Source of the DNA: JASHSH01 sp036490215
Lineage (GTDB): Bacteria > Pseudomonadota > Alphaproteobacteria > Rhodospirillales > Magnetospirillaceae
Length of the DNA: 64,000 bases
Reading direction: 5' to 3'
Assembly: GCA_036490215.1 (NCBI GenBank)
Contig: DASXEH010000042.1
Span: 6,308 to 70,307 of the forward strand
Positions 39,965 through 48,978 of the stretch are shown in pieces. The notes beneath the pieces are model-generated. The model worked only from the letters and a program-made list of their open reading frames with translations. It had not been told where the DNA came from and ran no database searches. A program made the translations under genes and the position numbers. Each line of letters opens with the position of its first letter. The stretch's first letter is position 1.

Positions 39965-40574
39965 GGCCGATCCGTGCGAGCAACGCCGCCGTCTCGAAGA
40001 GCGGCAGACCGACGACATTGGAATAGGAACCAGAGAGGAAACGCACGAAAGCCGCGGCGCGGCCCTGGATCGCATAACCGCCGGCTTTGCCGTGCCACTC
40101 GCCACTCGCGACATAGGCGCCGATATCTTCAGAGGTCAGCCGCTTGAAGGTGACGATGGTGGTCACCACACGCGAGGCCGCTTTGCCATCCGGCGTCAGC
40201 AAGCACACGCCGCTGATGACGCGATGACGGCGGCCGGAAAGAAGCGCAAGACAGGATCGTGCCTCGGCTTCGGTCTCAGCCTTGGGCAGAATGCGCCGCC
40301 CACAGGCAACAACCGTGTCCGCGCCAAGAATGTTCAACCCGGGATGCCGCGACTGCACGGCGCGCGCTTTGCCATCGGCCAGACGCGCCGCCAGCGCGAG
40401 CGGAGTCTCGCCCGGCTGCGGCGTTTCATCGATTGCGGCCGGATCGATCGCCGCGGGCGTGACGCCGATCTGCGCCAACAGGTCTTTGCGGCGCGGCGAA
40501 CCGGAGGCGAGAACGAGAGAAAGGGCATCCATAGGCTGGATGTCGCCCGATATCGTCGCGCGGTCAAGCCTCAT
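39954..40574 (-). CDS. Maf-family nucleotide pyrophosphatase
   Basis: House-cleaning nucleotide pyrophosphatase of 206 aa that hydrolyses non-canonical or modified nucleoside triphosphates. The signature LVLASGSPRRKDLL (about residues 20-33) and the catalytic ILGADTVVACGRRILPK (about 81-97) are present, with YAIQGRAAAFVRFLSGSYSNVVGLPL near the end. The start at 40574 overlaps the upstream stop (ATGA); ATG at 40532 is an alternative that keeps the core. The neighbourhood LMW phosphatase-maf-RNase E/G-yacG is a conserved alphaproteobacterial arrangement. Confidence 0.92.
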   Translation of the reverse strand: MRLDRATISGDIQPMDALSLVLASGSPRRKDLLAQIGVTPAAIDPAAIDETPQPGETPLALAARLADGKARAVQSRHPGLNILGADTVVACGRRILPKAETEAEARSCLALLSGRRHRVISGVCLLTPDGKAASRVVTTIVTFKRLTSEDIGAYVASGEWHGKAGGYAIQGRAAAFVRFLSGSYSNVVGLPLFETAALLARIGHGG

Positions 40575-41017
40575 AGCGCCGGCGTTCCTGTGGGCGGGAA
40601 ACGGGCGAGGATGCGCTTGCGCAAATCATCGCGTACCGCGCGATAGGCTTCGAGCCGCTGATCGCGACTGCCTTCGATCATGGTCGGGTCGAAGGTGTTC
40701 CAGAAGATAGCCTCGCGCGCCGCATCGCGGGTCATTTCCACCGCATGGTGCTGCGCCTCGGGCGATAGCGCTACCACGAGATCGAAGGTTTCGTCGTCTT
40801 CCAATTCCTCGAAACTATGCGGGCGATGTCCCGAAATATCGATGCCGATCTCGTCCATCACGGCAACCGAAAAGGGATCGAGATCGCCTTTGAACACACC
40901 CACCGACTTCACCTTCAGATTGAGACCATGAAAATGATTGAGCAACGCCGCAGCCATGGGCGAGCGTGTGGCGTTGTAAGTGCAGGCGAAGAGAACGGTG
41001 GCTGGGAGCGCGCTCAC
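40571..41017 (-). CDS. Low-molecular-weight protein phosphatase/arsenate-reductase-like protein
   Basis: A 148-aa protein of the LMW protein-tyrosine-phosphatase fold. The P-loop FACTYNATRSPMAAALLNH matches C-x5-R-S with Cys12, and the general acid Asp is expected in FDPTMIEGS (about residue 111). The same fold includes thioredoxin-linked arsenate reductases, so phosphatase is the safer name. GTG start; its TGA overlaps the maf ATG (ATGA). UPF0262 ends 8 bases upstream. Confidence 0.85.
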   Translation of the reverse strand: MSALPATVLFACTYNATRSPMAAALLNHFHGLNLKVKSVGVFKGDLDPFSVAVMDEIGIDISGHRPHSFEELEDDETFDLVVALSPEAQHHAVEMTRDAAREAIFWNTFDPTMIEGSRDQRLEAYRAVRDDLRKRILARFPPTGTPAL

Positions 41018-41025
41018 GGTGCCGC

Positions 41026-41517
41026 TCAGCCCCGCCCATGCAGGACATAGATCAGCGTGAACAGGCGCCGCGCCGTGGCTTCGTCGATCGCCACCATGCC
41101 GGCCAGGCGCTCGCGCAAGATCCGCGAACCTTCGTTATGGAGCCCGCGCCGCCCCATATCGATCGCCTCGATACGATGCGGCGGCGCATTGCGGATGGCA
41201 TCGTGATAGCTCTCGCAGATGGTGAAATAGTCGCGAATGATCTGACGCAGCGGCGCCAGCGGCAGCACGATTTCGCCTAAACGGGCATCGGCCTCGTTGT
41301 GGATCGCGAGAATCAGGCGCTGGCTGCCCGCTTCCAGCCGCACATGCAGGACATAGGGGCCGTGATAGTCGCCGACCGGCGCAAATTGGTTCTCTTCGAC
41401 CAGATCGTAGATCGCCACGGCCCGTTCGTGTTCGATCTCGGGCTTGCGCCGGGCCAGCGACTGCTCGTCGAGGATGACGTTGATCAGACGCTGGTTATGA
41501 TCCGGCGCGTCTGCCAT
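41026..41517 (-). CDS. UPF0262 family protein
   Basis: A 163-aa conserved protein of unknown function found almost only in alphaproteobacteria. Visible conserved blocks are LINVILDEQSL, RDYFTICESYHDAIRNAPPHRIEAIDMGRRGLHNEGS and RLFTLIYVLHGRG, covering the whole length. It lies between hisD and the LMW phosphatase gene, and its constant company with hisD and maf suggests a housekeeping role. No catalytic motif is evident. Confidence 0.92.
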   Translation of the reverse strand: MADAPDHNQRLINVILDEQSLARRKPEIEHERAVAIYDLVEENQFAPVGDYHGPYVLHVRLEAGSQRLILAIHNEADARLGEIVLPLAPLRQIIRDYFTICESYHDAIRNAPPHRIEAIDMGRRGLHNEGSRILRERLAGMVAIDEATARRLFTLIYVLHGRG

Positions 41518-41538
41518 GGCCGATCCGCGCCGCGCGGG

Positions 41539-42831
41539 TTACGACGCGTCCGGCAGATTGAGCCGGATCGCAACCGAGCGGGCATGGGCCCCCAGACCTT
41601 CGGCCTGGGCCAACGTCACCGCCGACGGGCCGAGCGCGCGCAGTGAGTCGGCGTCACAGCCCAGCATCGTGGTGCGCTTCATGAAGTCGAGCACGCCGAG
41701 GCCTGATGAGAACCGCGCGCTGCGCGCCGTCGGCAGCACGTGATTGGGGCCGCCGAGATAATCGCCGATCGCCTCGGGTGTGAAGCGGCCGAGGAAGATC
41801 GCGCCCGCATTGCGGACCTTCTTCGCCAACCGATCGGGATCGGCCACGGCCAGTTCCAGATGCTCAGGCGCGATGCGATCAATCAACGGCACCGCCGCGT
41901 CGAGATTGGGCACCAGGATCGTCGCGCCATGCGTGCGCCAGCTTTCCGAGGCGATCGCTGTGCGCGGCAGAGTCACAAGCTGCGCCTCGACGGCGGCCAC
42001 GACACGCTTCGCAAACGCAGCATCATCGGTGATCAGGATCGACTGAGCGGCGGTATCGTGCTCGGCCTGCGAGAGCAGATCGGCAGCCATCCAATCGGGA
42101 TCGTTGTCGCGATCGGCGATCACCAGGATCTCCGACGGGCCGGCGATCATGTCGATTCCCACCGTGCCGAACACTTGGCGCTTGGCGGCCGCGACATAGG
42201 CATTGCCGGGACCGACGATCTTGTCTACGGCGCGGATGGTCGCCGTGCCATAGGCGAAAGCACCCACGGCTTGCGCGCCGCCCATACGCCACACCTCATT
42301 GACACCCGCCAGCCGCGCGGCCGCCAGCACCAACGGGTTGAGCACGCCTTCGGGCGCGGGCACCGCCATAGCCAGGCGATCAACCCCCGCGACGCGCGCG
42401 GGGATCGCATTCATCAGCACCGACGACGGATAAGCGGCCGTGCCACCGGGCACGTAGAGCCCGACCGCCGTCAGCGGCGTCCAGCGCCAACCCAAGCGCA
42501 CACCCTGCGCGTCGACCATGCTCATATCGGCCGGCTTCTGCTTGGCGTGAAAATCCTCGATGCGCTTGGCCGCGACCTTCAGCGCATCGATGGTCTTGGC
42601 CGGACAAGCATCGACCGCCTCGTCCATCTCGGCCTTGGTGACGGCCAGACGGTCGTGACGATCGAAACGACGCGTGTGTTCCAGCAGCGCGGCATCGCCC
42701 CGGTTGCGCACATCGCCCAGAATCTTGGCAACAGCGGTGTCGACGTCTTCCGAGACCTCGCGCTTCTCATTGAGCAGGCGAACGAAGTCGGCCTCGAATC
42801 CGGGATCGGTCGAAATCAGTTCACGCGGCAT
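41539..42831 (-). CDS. hisD: Histidinol dehydrogenase
   Basis: Zinc- and NAD-dependent enzyme for the last two steps of histidine synthesis, oxidising histidinol to histidine, 430 aa. Conserved segments include GRYVPGGTAAYPSSVLMNAIPA-like (GLYVPGGTAAYPSSV), AGPSEILVIAD, and LLSQAEHDTAAQSILITDD with a zinc-binding Gln/His. IAPEHLELAVADP holds the general-base Glu and His. It overlaps the end of hisG by 11 bases, so the two are translationally linked, and UPF0262 follows 21 bases downstream. Confidence 0.96.
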   Translation of the reverse strand: MPRELISTDPGFEADFVRLLNEKREVSEDVDTAVAKILGDVRNRGDAALLEHTRRFDRHDRLAVTKAEMDEAVDACPAKTIDALKVAAKRIEDFHAKQKPADMSMVDAQGVRLGWRWTPLTAVGLYVPGGTAAYPSSVLMNAIPARVAGVDRLAMAVPAPEGVLNPLVLAAARLAGVNEVWRMGGAQAVGAFAYGTATIRAVDKIVGPGNAYVAAAKRQVFGTVGIDMIAGPSEILVIADRDNDPDWMAADLLSQAEHDTAAQSILITDDAAFAKRVVAAVEAQLVTLPRTAIASESWRTHGATILVPNLDAAVPLIDRIAPEHLELAVADPDRLAKKVRNAGAIFLGRFTPEAIGDYLGGPNHVLPTARSARFSSGLGVLDFMKRTTMLGCDADSLRALGPSAVTLAQAEGLGAHARSVAIRLNLPDAS

Positions 42832-43492
42832 CGGCCACTCCTGCCGCGCCGCGGAAGGCTTCGATCCAACCGGCGATCTCTTCGGGTCGCGTCTTCAGCG
42901 CCGCGCGGTTGACCACCAGACGCGAGCTGATATCGGCGATGTGTTCGACCTCGACCAAACCGTTGGCGCGCAAGGTCGAGCCGGTCGAGACCAGATCGAC
43001 GATCAGGCGACACAGGCCCAGGCTCGGCGCGAGTTCCATCGCGCCGTTGAGCTTGATGCACTCGGCCTGCACGCCGCGCGCGGCGAAATGCTCGGCCGTG
43101 ATGTGCGGGTATTTGGTGGCGATGCGGATATGGCTCCAGCGCGACGGATCGTCGGTGCCGGCCAAAGCGGTCGGCTCGGCCACGGCGAGGCGGCATTTGC
43201 CGATGCCGAGATCGAGCGGCGCGTAGAGTTCGGGATAATCGAATTCCATCAGCACGTCGTTACCGGCAATGCCGAATTGGGCCGCGCCGAAGGCAACGAA
43301 GGTGGCCACGTCGAACGACCGCACCCGGATGATGTCGATATGCGGATGGTTGGTGCGAAAGCGCAGCGCCCGGGACTTGGGGTTGTCGAAGTCGGCTTCG
43401 GGCTCGATCCCGGCGGCCCGCACCAGCGGCATTGCCTCGTCGAGTATGCGCCCCTTCGGAAGGGCCAGCACCAAGGGTTCGGAAACGGTCAC
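42821..43492 (-). CDS. hisG: ATP phosphoribosyltransferase, short form
   Basis: First enzyme of histidine synthesis, joining ATP and PRPP. With a GTG start at 43492 it is 223 aa, beginning VTVSEPLVLALPKGRILDEAMPLV, which is the family opening; upstream starts give an unrelated N-terminus. The PRPP loop and DLVSTGSTLRANGL signature (about residues 155-168) are present. It lacks the C-terminal regulatory domain of long HisG, so it is the short form, which needs HisZ. No hisZ is seen in this window. The upstream RBS is weak. Confidence 0.92.
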   Translation of the reverse strand: MTVSEPLVLALPKGRILDEAMPLVRAAGIEPEADFDNPKSRALRFRTNHPHIDIIRVRSFDVATFVAFGAAQFGIAGNDVLMEFDYPELYAPLDLGIGKCRLAVAEPTALAGTDDPSRWSHIRIATKYPHITAEHFAARGVQAECIKLNGAMELAPSLGLCRLIVDLVSTGSTLRANGLVEVEHIADISSRLVVNRAALKTRPEEIAGWIEAFRGAAGVADAA

Positions 43493-43652
43493 GTTGACGC
43501 ACCTACGGCTTAAGAAAGCTCGACGTTTTACAGGGATATGCAGGACAAACGCAAGGTTACGGGGGTTGTTACACGGAATCCGTTTGACAGTCTCGTGACG
43601 GTCAACTTCGCTAAGAGATAAAGCCGGATGGGGCCGGCGCCAGGGAGGAACC

Positions 43653-44990
43653 ATGCCAAGCCAAAGCGACAATGCCGGCCAAGCATCCAAATCGAGGCCC
43701 GGCCGATCCGAAACCGTCCGCGCGGTCGTGGCGGCCACCATCGGTAACGGCATCGAATGGTTCGATTTCATCAGCTTCGGCTATTTCACCCCCTTCATCG
43801 CCAAGACCTTCTTCCCGACCCAGGACCCGACCCTGGGCCTGATCCTGACCTGGGCCACCTATGGCCTCGGAATCATCGTCCGGCCGGTGGCAGGGGCCAT
43901 CCTGGGCATCTATGGCGACCGGATCGGCCGCCGCAAGATCCTCTCCGGTATCATCATGACGATGGCATTGGGCATCCTGATCATCGCCGTCACGCCCGGT
44001 TATGCGACGATTGGCATCGCGGCACCCATCTTGATCCTGGCCGCGCGCATCCTTCAGGGCATTTCGGCCACCGGCGAGTATTCGAGCGGCGTCGCCTTCC
44101 TAGTCGAATATGCGCCGCCGGGCCGTAAATATCTGTTCGGCAGCTTCCAATTCGTATCCCAGAGCTTGGCGATCGTCCTGTCGACCTTCGCGGCTTTCGT
44201 AGTGACGACAATGCTGGCCGGAACCAGTCTGGCCGATTGGGGCTGGCGCATTCCGTTCCTGCTGGGCGTGCTCGTGGGACCGATCGGCTTTTACATCCGC
44301 AGGCGCGTCGCCGAGTCGCCGGAATTCACGGCTCTACATGAGCGCACGGTCGTGCAGCAGGTTCCCTTCGGGCAATTCGTTCGCGAGAACAAGCAGGCCA
44401 TCGTCACCGCCGTTGCATTGACGGTGCCCGGCACGCTCGCGGTTTATCTCTGGTTTCTCTATTGCCCGAGCTATGCCATCCGTGAGTTGCATCTCAATCC
44501 CGGCATGGTCAACCTCGTTACAGGGTTGTGTTCGGTCGGTCTGATCGGGCTCTGCCCGTTGGCGGGATATTTGTCCGACCGCGTTGGCCCGTGGCGCTGG
44601 TTCCTGCCAGGCCTGATCGCGCTGGGTGTGACGGCGTGGCCGTTGTTCACTTACCTGGTCGCCTCGCCGGATATCGGCCGCTATCTCGTGCTGATGATCG
44701 TCGCGATGCTGATGACCTGCCTTGTTCAAGGACCGTTGCCGCAGCTGATCGCGTCGCTATTCCCCACGCGTGTCCGCTCGTCTGGCCTCGGCCTTTCGAT
44801 CAATCTGTCGGTGGCGCTGTTCGGCGGCCTTGCGCCCTTGATCATCACGGCACTGATCAAGGACACCGGCGACAAGCTGATGCCAGCTTACTATATCGTT
44901 GTAGCGACCACGATCAGCCTGCTGCTGCTGATCGCGGTGAATTTCGGCAAGGCGGCGCATGCCGCCGTCCGGCGAGAGGAGAGCGTGTGA
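43653..44990 (+). CDS. MFS transporter, metabolite:proton symporter (MHS) family
   Basis: Inner-membrane carrier of 445 aa with 12 predicted helices. The N-terminal ATIGNGIEWFDFISFGYFTPFIAKTFFP and the loop GDRIGRRKILSGIIMTMALGI (about residues 85-110) are typical of the MHS (KgtP/ProP/ShiA) branch. The second half repeats a similar loop (LSDRVGPWRWFLPG). The substrate may be an organic acid or an acylated compound cleaved by the co-transcribed M20 hydrolase, which is inference. CAGGGAGGAACC precedes the ATG. The stop overlaps the next start by 1 base. Confidence 0.9.
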   Translation: MPSQSDNAGQASKSRPGRSETVRAVVAATIGNGIEWFDFISFGYFTPFIAKTFFPTQDPTLGLILTWATYGLGIIVRPVAGAILGIYGDRIGRRKILSGIIMTMALGILIIAVTPGYATIGIAAPILILAARILQGISATGEYSSGVAFLVEYAPPGRKYLFGSFQFVSQSLAIVLSTFAAFVVTTMLAGTSLADWGWRIPFLLGVLVGPIGFYIRRRVAESPEFTALHERTVVQQVPFGQFVRENKQAIVTAVALTVPGTLAVYLWFLYCPSYAIRELHLNPGMVNLVTGLCSVGLIGLCPLAGYLSDRVGPWRWFLPGLIALGVTAWPLFTYLVASPDIGRYLVLMIVAMLMTCLVQGPLPQLIASLFPTRVRSSGLGLSINLSVALFGGLAPLIITALIKDTGDKLMPAYYIVVATTISLLLLIAVNFGKAAHAAVRREESV

Positions 44991-46183
44991 TGACAGTCGT
45001 GTCGAAGGAACAATTGAAGGCCCAGCAGGACGAGCTGGTTTCGATCCGCCGCGACATCCATCGTCATCCGGAAACCGCCTACGAAGAGAATCGCACATCC
45101 GACGTCGTGGCGGCCAAGCTGACCGAATGGGGCATCGAGGTCCATCGCGGCTTGGCCAAGACCGGCGTGGTCGGAACGCTGAAGGGCAAGCGGCCGGGGC
45201 AACGTGCGATCGGTCTGCGCGCCGACATGGATGCACTGTTCATCAACGAGCAGAACACCTTCGAACATCGTTCCAGCCACGATGGCAAAATGCATGCCTG
45301 CGGCCATGACGGCCACACGACCATGCTGCTGGGCGCGGCGCGGCGCCTGTCGCAGGATCCCGATTTCGCCGGCACCGTCCATTTTATATTCCAGCCTGCC
45401 GAAGAAGGCGGCGCCGGCGGCCGGGTGATGATCGAAGAGGGTCTGTTCAACCTGTTCCCCTGCGACGCCGTCTACGGCATGCACAACATGCCCGGCACGC
45501 AGGTCGGCAAATTCGCCGTGCGTCCCGGGCCGATGATGGCGGCCGCCGATCTGTGGAACGCGACCTTCCACGGCACCGGCGGTCATGGCGCGATGCCGCA
45601 TCTCGGCACCGATCCAACCATACCGGCGGCGCAATTCGTGATCGGGGCGCAAAGCATCATCGGGCGCAACGTGACCTCCACCGATGCAGCGGTGATCAGC
45701 GTCGGCCATATCCATGGCGGTGCGGCCAGCGCGCATAGCGTGATCCCGGCCGATGTCGCTATTGCCGGCACGGCACGCAGCTTCAAACCCGCGGTGCGCG
45801 ATCTGCTCGAACGGCGGCTGGGCGAACTCGCGCGCGGTATCGCACAGGCCCATGGCTGCACCGTCGACTTCCATTACGACCGGCGCTATCCGGCGCTGAT
45901 CAATGCGCCGGAACAAACCGAAGTGGCGATGGCCGCGGCGCGCAAGACGGTCGGCGACGAGAATGTGAACGGCAACGTGACGCCGATCATGGGCGCGGAA
46001 GACTTTGCTTTCATGCTCGAAGCCAAGCCGGGCGCTTACATCCTGATCGGCAATGGCGGTGACGGAAACGGTGGCGGCTGCCACCACATCCATACGCCGC
46101 TCTACGATTTCAACGACGTGATCATCGAAACCGGCGTCAGCTATTGGACCAATCTCGTCGCGGAAGAACTGCGCGCGCCATAA
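44990..46183 (+). CDS. M20-family amidohydrolase (hippurate hydrolase-like)
   Basis: Metal-dependent amidohydrolase, 397 aa, of the M20D (hippurate hydrolase/N-acyl-amino-acid amidohydrolase) group. The metal ligands are in HACGHDGHT and PAEEGGAGG, the earlier Asp is in LRADMDALFI, and the last His is expected after MGAEDFAFML in GGGCHHIHTPLYDF. It releases an amino acid from an acyl or aryl amide. The start at 44990 shares one base with the MFS stop (TGATG) and follows GAGAGGAGAG. The transporter-hydrolase pair suggests uptake and cleavage of one acylated substrate. Confidence 0.92.
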   Translation: MTVVSKEQLKAQQDELVSIRRDIHRHPETAYEENRTSDVVAAKLTEWGIEVHRGLAKTGVVGTLKGKRPGQRAIGLRADMDALFINEQNTFEHRSSHDGKMHACGHDGHTTMLLGAARRLSQDPDFAGTVHFIFQPAEEGGAGGRVMIEEGLFNLFPCDAVYGMHNMPGTQVGKFAVRPGPMMAAADLWNATFHGTGGHGAMPHLGTDPTIPAAQFVIGAQSIIGRNVTSTDAAVISVGHIHGGAASAHSVIPADVAIAGTARSFKPAVRDLLERRLGELARGIAQAHGCTVDFHYDRRYPALINAPEQTEVAMAAARKTVGDENVNGNVTPIMGAEDFAFMLEAKPGAYILIGNGGDGNGGGCHHIHTPLYDFNDVIIETGVSYWTNLVAEELRAP

Positions 46184-46502
46184 ACGCGCATTCAAAGGCA
46201 GCGCCATTTCGGCGTGGCGTTCCCGGTTTGTGACAGACCGCGTCGCGACTGTTGCAATCACATTTGTAAAGACCAGCGCTTTCAGACGTATGCGCGGCCG
46301 TGACTTTTCCGTGGCGTGCTTGAAGTCCGGTCCAGCCGAGGACTAACTTCGGTCAGGCGTTGGTTTCGATCCGACGCGGGTCTCAGACCCGGTCCCTAGA
46401 TCGATGCGGGAGACTCGATGCGGCCCCGATCAGCAAATGATCGGCACGGCGCGATGCCAGCGCATTTCTGTTGTCTGTACTCTTTTCCCCCGGGAGGCCT
46501 TT
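46184..46502. other. 319-base region upstream of the phasin-like gene, with two inverted repeats
   Basis: No gene seen. It holds two perfect hairpins: CGGGTCT-C-AGACCCG at 46377-46391 and CCGATCA-GCAAA-TGATCGG at 46426-46444. A strong CCCGGGAGG ribosome-binding region lies just before the gene at 46503. Promoter hexamers are not convincing. The hairpins may be operator or leader structures; see findings. Confidence 0.5.
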
Positions 46503-46955
46503 ATGGCGGAGACTCAAAAGACCGACGCACGCGATGCTCAGACCATGCTGCCGCATGTGATCGGAACGAAATTCATCGACAGCGCCGAAACCGTGCTTCA
46601 CGCACAGGCAGAACTTCTGTCGGATATGGAAGACACCTTGCTCGGCACCCTGCGCGCGCAGCAGGAGTCGCTGCAGAAAATTCTCGATCTCGTCGGCGAA
46701 GCGCGCAGTGGCGGCACGCTGGCCGATCAGCTCAAGCTGCACATGGCCGTTTCGGAGCATTGCTTCAACACCGGTCTCGCGTTCTGGCGCGATACGACGG
46801 CCAAGCTGTCGCAGCAGACGCTGAAGCGCTTCGAGGCGACTCGCAAGTCGGCGACGGACGCCGCCGACGAAACCCGCCGCGCGGGTTGGGGCGTCGTCGA
46901 CAAAGCAGCGTCGACGGCCAAATCCACCACACGACGCGCTGCTGAAGCCGCTTAA
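46503..46955 (+). CDS. Phasin-like small helical protein
   Basis: A 150-aa, almost entirely alpha-helical protein without signal peptide or membrane segment. The middle (residues about 25-115) is amphipathic with coiled-coil spacing, and the tail is Ala/Lys/Arg-rich (DKAASTAKSTTRRAAEAA), resembling polyhydroxyalkanoate granule-associated phasins. That is a resemblance in length, composition and layout only; there is no phaC or phaR gene in the window. It has its own leader and a strong terminator, so it is a single-gene unit. Other options are a nucleoid- or stress-related helical protein. Confidence 0.6.
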   Translation: MAETQKTDARDAQTMLPHVIGTKFIDSAETVLHAQAELLSDMEDTLLGTLRAQQESLQKILDLVGEARSGGTLADQLKLHMAVSEHCFNTGLAFWRDTTAKLSQQTLKRFEATRKSATDAADETRRAGWGVVDKAASTAKSTTRRAAEAA

Positions 46956-46978
46956 AAAATCTCTGGTCGATAGAGAAG

Positions 46979-47013
46979 CGCGCCGTGGCTCAGCCGCGGC
47001 GCGATTTTCTTTT
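46979..47013 (+). terminator. Rho-independent terminator of the phasin-like gene
   Basis: An 11-base GC-rich stem (CGCGCCGTGGC / GCCGCGGCGCG, one mismatch) with a TCA loop is followed by ATTTTCTTTT. It starts 23 bases after the phasin-like stop and its T-run overlaps the stop codon of the convergent murA gene. Confidence 0.85.
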
Positions 47014-48301
47014 AGTCCTCGCCCTTGATGCGCTCGACGCGCGCACCGCAGGCCGCCAGCTTCTCTTCCAGCCGTTCATAACCGCGATCGAGATGGTAGA
47101 CGCGGTTGACGATCGTCTCGCCCTCGGCCGCGAGGCCTGCGAGGATCAGCGACACCGAAGCACGCAGATCGGTCGCCATCACCGGTGCACCCGAGAGCTT
47201 CGGCACGCCGCGGACGATCGCCGACGCACCATGAACCGTGACGCGCGCCCCCATGCGGGCAAGTTCAGGCACATGCATGAAACGGTTCTCGAAGATCGTC
47301 TCGGTGATCATGCTGGCGCCATCGGCCGTCGACAGCAGCGCCATCAGCTGCGCCTGCATGTCGGTCGGAAAGCCGGGATAGGGCTCGGTCATGATATCGA
47401 TCCCGCTGATCCCCTTGCCATTCGCCGCCACGCGGATGCCGCGCGGCGTCTCACTGACATGCACACCGGTTTCGTCGAGCGCCTTGACCACGGAACTGAT
47501 CAGCTCCATCCGCGCGCCGACCAATTCGACATCGCCGCGCGTGATCGCCGCCGCTACCGCATAGGTACCGGTTTCGATGCGATCGGGCAGCACCGAATAG
47601 TTGGCACCGTGCAGCCGGTCGACACCCTGAACGCGCAATGTGCCCGTGCCGATGCCTTCAATCTTGGCGCCCATCGCGACCAGGCAGTTGGCGAGATCGG
47701 TGACCTCGGGTTCGCGCGCTGCGTTGGTAATCGTCGTCTCGCCTTTGGCCAGGGTCGCGGCCATCAGCGTATTTTCGGTGCCGCCCACAGTCACCTGCGG
47801 GAAGATGACCGGCGCGCCCTTCAAACCGTTCGGAGCGCGGGCGACGATATAGCCGCCCTCTACGCCGACTTCGGCGCCGAGCTCGGTCAGCGCCTTGAGG
47901 TGCAGATCGACCGGCCGCGTGCCGATGGCGCAGCCACCCGGCAGCGAAACCTTGGCCTCGCCGCAACGCGCAACCAGCGGACCAAGCACCAGAACCGAGG
48001 CGCGCATCTTGCGCACCAGGTCGTAGGGCGCCGTGGTGTCGGTGATCATGGCGGCGGTCAGTTCGAGAATGCGGCCCGAATGGCCGCCCGGCGCATGGCC
48101 GTTGAGCGTCATCTCCACACCATGCCGCGCCAGCAGATTGGCCATGGTGGTGATATCGGCCAGATGCGGCAGGTTCGAGAGCGTCAGCGTCTCGTCGGTC
48201 AGAAGACATGCCGGCATCAACGTCAGCGCGGCGTTCTTGGCGCCGCTGATGGGAATCGTGCCCTTGAGCGGCACGCCGCCTGCGATACGAATGCGATCCA
48301 C
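47012..48301 (-). CDS. murA: UDP-N-acetylglucosamine 1-carboxyvinyltransferase
   Basis: First committed enzyme of peptidoglycan synthesis, transferring enolpyruvate from PEP to UDP-GlcNAc, 429 aa. The opening GGVPLKGTIPISGAKNAALTLMPACLLTDE is characteristic. The catalytic Cys is in LPGGCAIGTRPVDLHLKAL, so the enzyme should be fosfomycin-sensitive at that site. DIMTEPYPGFPTDMQAQLMAL and the final MARMGARVTVHGASA-like segment are present. GTG start at 48301; dcd ends 25 bases upstream on the same strand, giving a dcd-murA unit. Confidence 0.95.
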   Translation of the reverse strand: MDRIRIAGGVPLKGTIPISGAKNAALTLMPACLLTDETLTLSNLPHLADITTMANLLARHGVEMTLNGHAPGGHSGRILELTAAMITDTTAPYDLVRKMRASVLVLGPLVARCGEAKVSLPGGCAIGTRPVDLHLKALTELGAEVGVEGGYIVARAPNGLKGAPVIFPQVTVGGTENTLMAATLAKGETTITNAAREPEVTDLANCLVAMGAKIEGIGTGTLRVQGVDRLHGANYSVLPDRIETGTYAVAAAITRGDVELVGARMELISSVVKALDETGVHVSETPRGIRVAANGKGISGIDIMTEPYPGFPTDMQAQLMALLSTADGASMITETIFENRFMHVPELARMGARVTVHGASAIVRGVPKLSGAPVMATDLRASVSLILAGLAAEGETIVNRVYHLDRGYERLEEKLAACGARVERIKGED

Positions 48302-48326
48302 GATACGATCCTAAAGCTGGAAGATG

Positions 48327-48881
48327 TCAGAGCTTGGGCAGGGTGACGCCGGTCTGCTTCATATATTTGCCGGCGCGGTCCGCATAAGAGACCTCGCACA
48401 GCGAGTCGGCTTTGAGGAACAGGAACTGGCAGGCGCCTTCGCCGGCATAGATGCGCGCCGGCAACGGCGTGGTGTTGGAGAATTCCAGCGTCACATGGCC
48501 TTCCCATTCGGGCTCAAGCGGCGTGACGTTGACGATGATGCCGCAGCGCGCATAGGTCGACTTGCCCAGACAAATGACCAGGATGTCGCGCGGGATGCGG
48601 AAGTATTCCATCGTGCGGGCCAGCGCGAAGCTGTTCGGCGGGATGACACAGATATCGGTCTCGCGGTTGACGAAACTGTTCGCCGAAAACTCCTTGGGAT
48701 CGACCACCGCCGAATCGACATTGGTGAAGATCTTGAACTCGCGCGAGACCCGCGCGTCATAGCCATAGGAAGAGACGCCGTAGGAGATCACGCCTTCGCG
48801 CTTTTGCGCTTCGGTGAACGGTTCGATCATGCCCTTGGTCGTGGCCATTTCGCGGATCCAATGGTCGGGCATGACGGGCAT
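48327..48881 (-). CDS. dcd: dCTP deaminase
   Basis: Enzyme that deaminates dCTP to dUTP for thymidylate synthesis, 184 aa, the usual length. The start at 48881 gives MPVMPDHWIREMA, which matches the family; upstream starts are not conserved. YGVSSYGYDARV, CLGKSTYARCGIIVNVTPLEPEWEGHVTLEFSNTTPLPARIYAGEGACQ hold the catalytic Glu and nucleotide contacts. It is immediately upstream of murA. Confidence 0.95.
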   Translation of the reverse strand: MPVMPDHWIREMATTKGMIEPFTEAQKREGVISYGVSSYGYDARVSREFKIFTNVDSAVVDPKEFSANSFVNRETDICVIPPNSFALARTMEYFRIPRDILVICLGKSTYARCGIIVNVTPLEPEWEGHVTLEFSNTTPLPARIYAGEGACQFLFLKADSLCEVSYADRAGKYMKQTGVTLPKL

Positions 48882-48978
48882 GAAGTATCTCCGAAGGGTA
48901 GGGTCGGGCCGTTGTAGCCGAACCCCCCTGCCCCGACAAGGCGAGCCGGCGCGGTTCAGACCGGGCGGCAGAGCATGG

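Noticed and set aside
44528..44989. 5' extension of the M20 hydrolase into the MFS gene
   Set aside because: It is the wrong frame of the transporter; the true start shares one base with the transporter stop and has an RBS.
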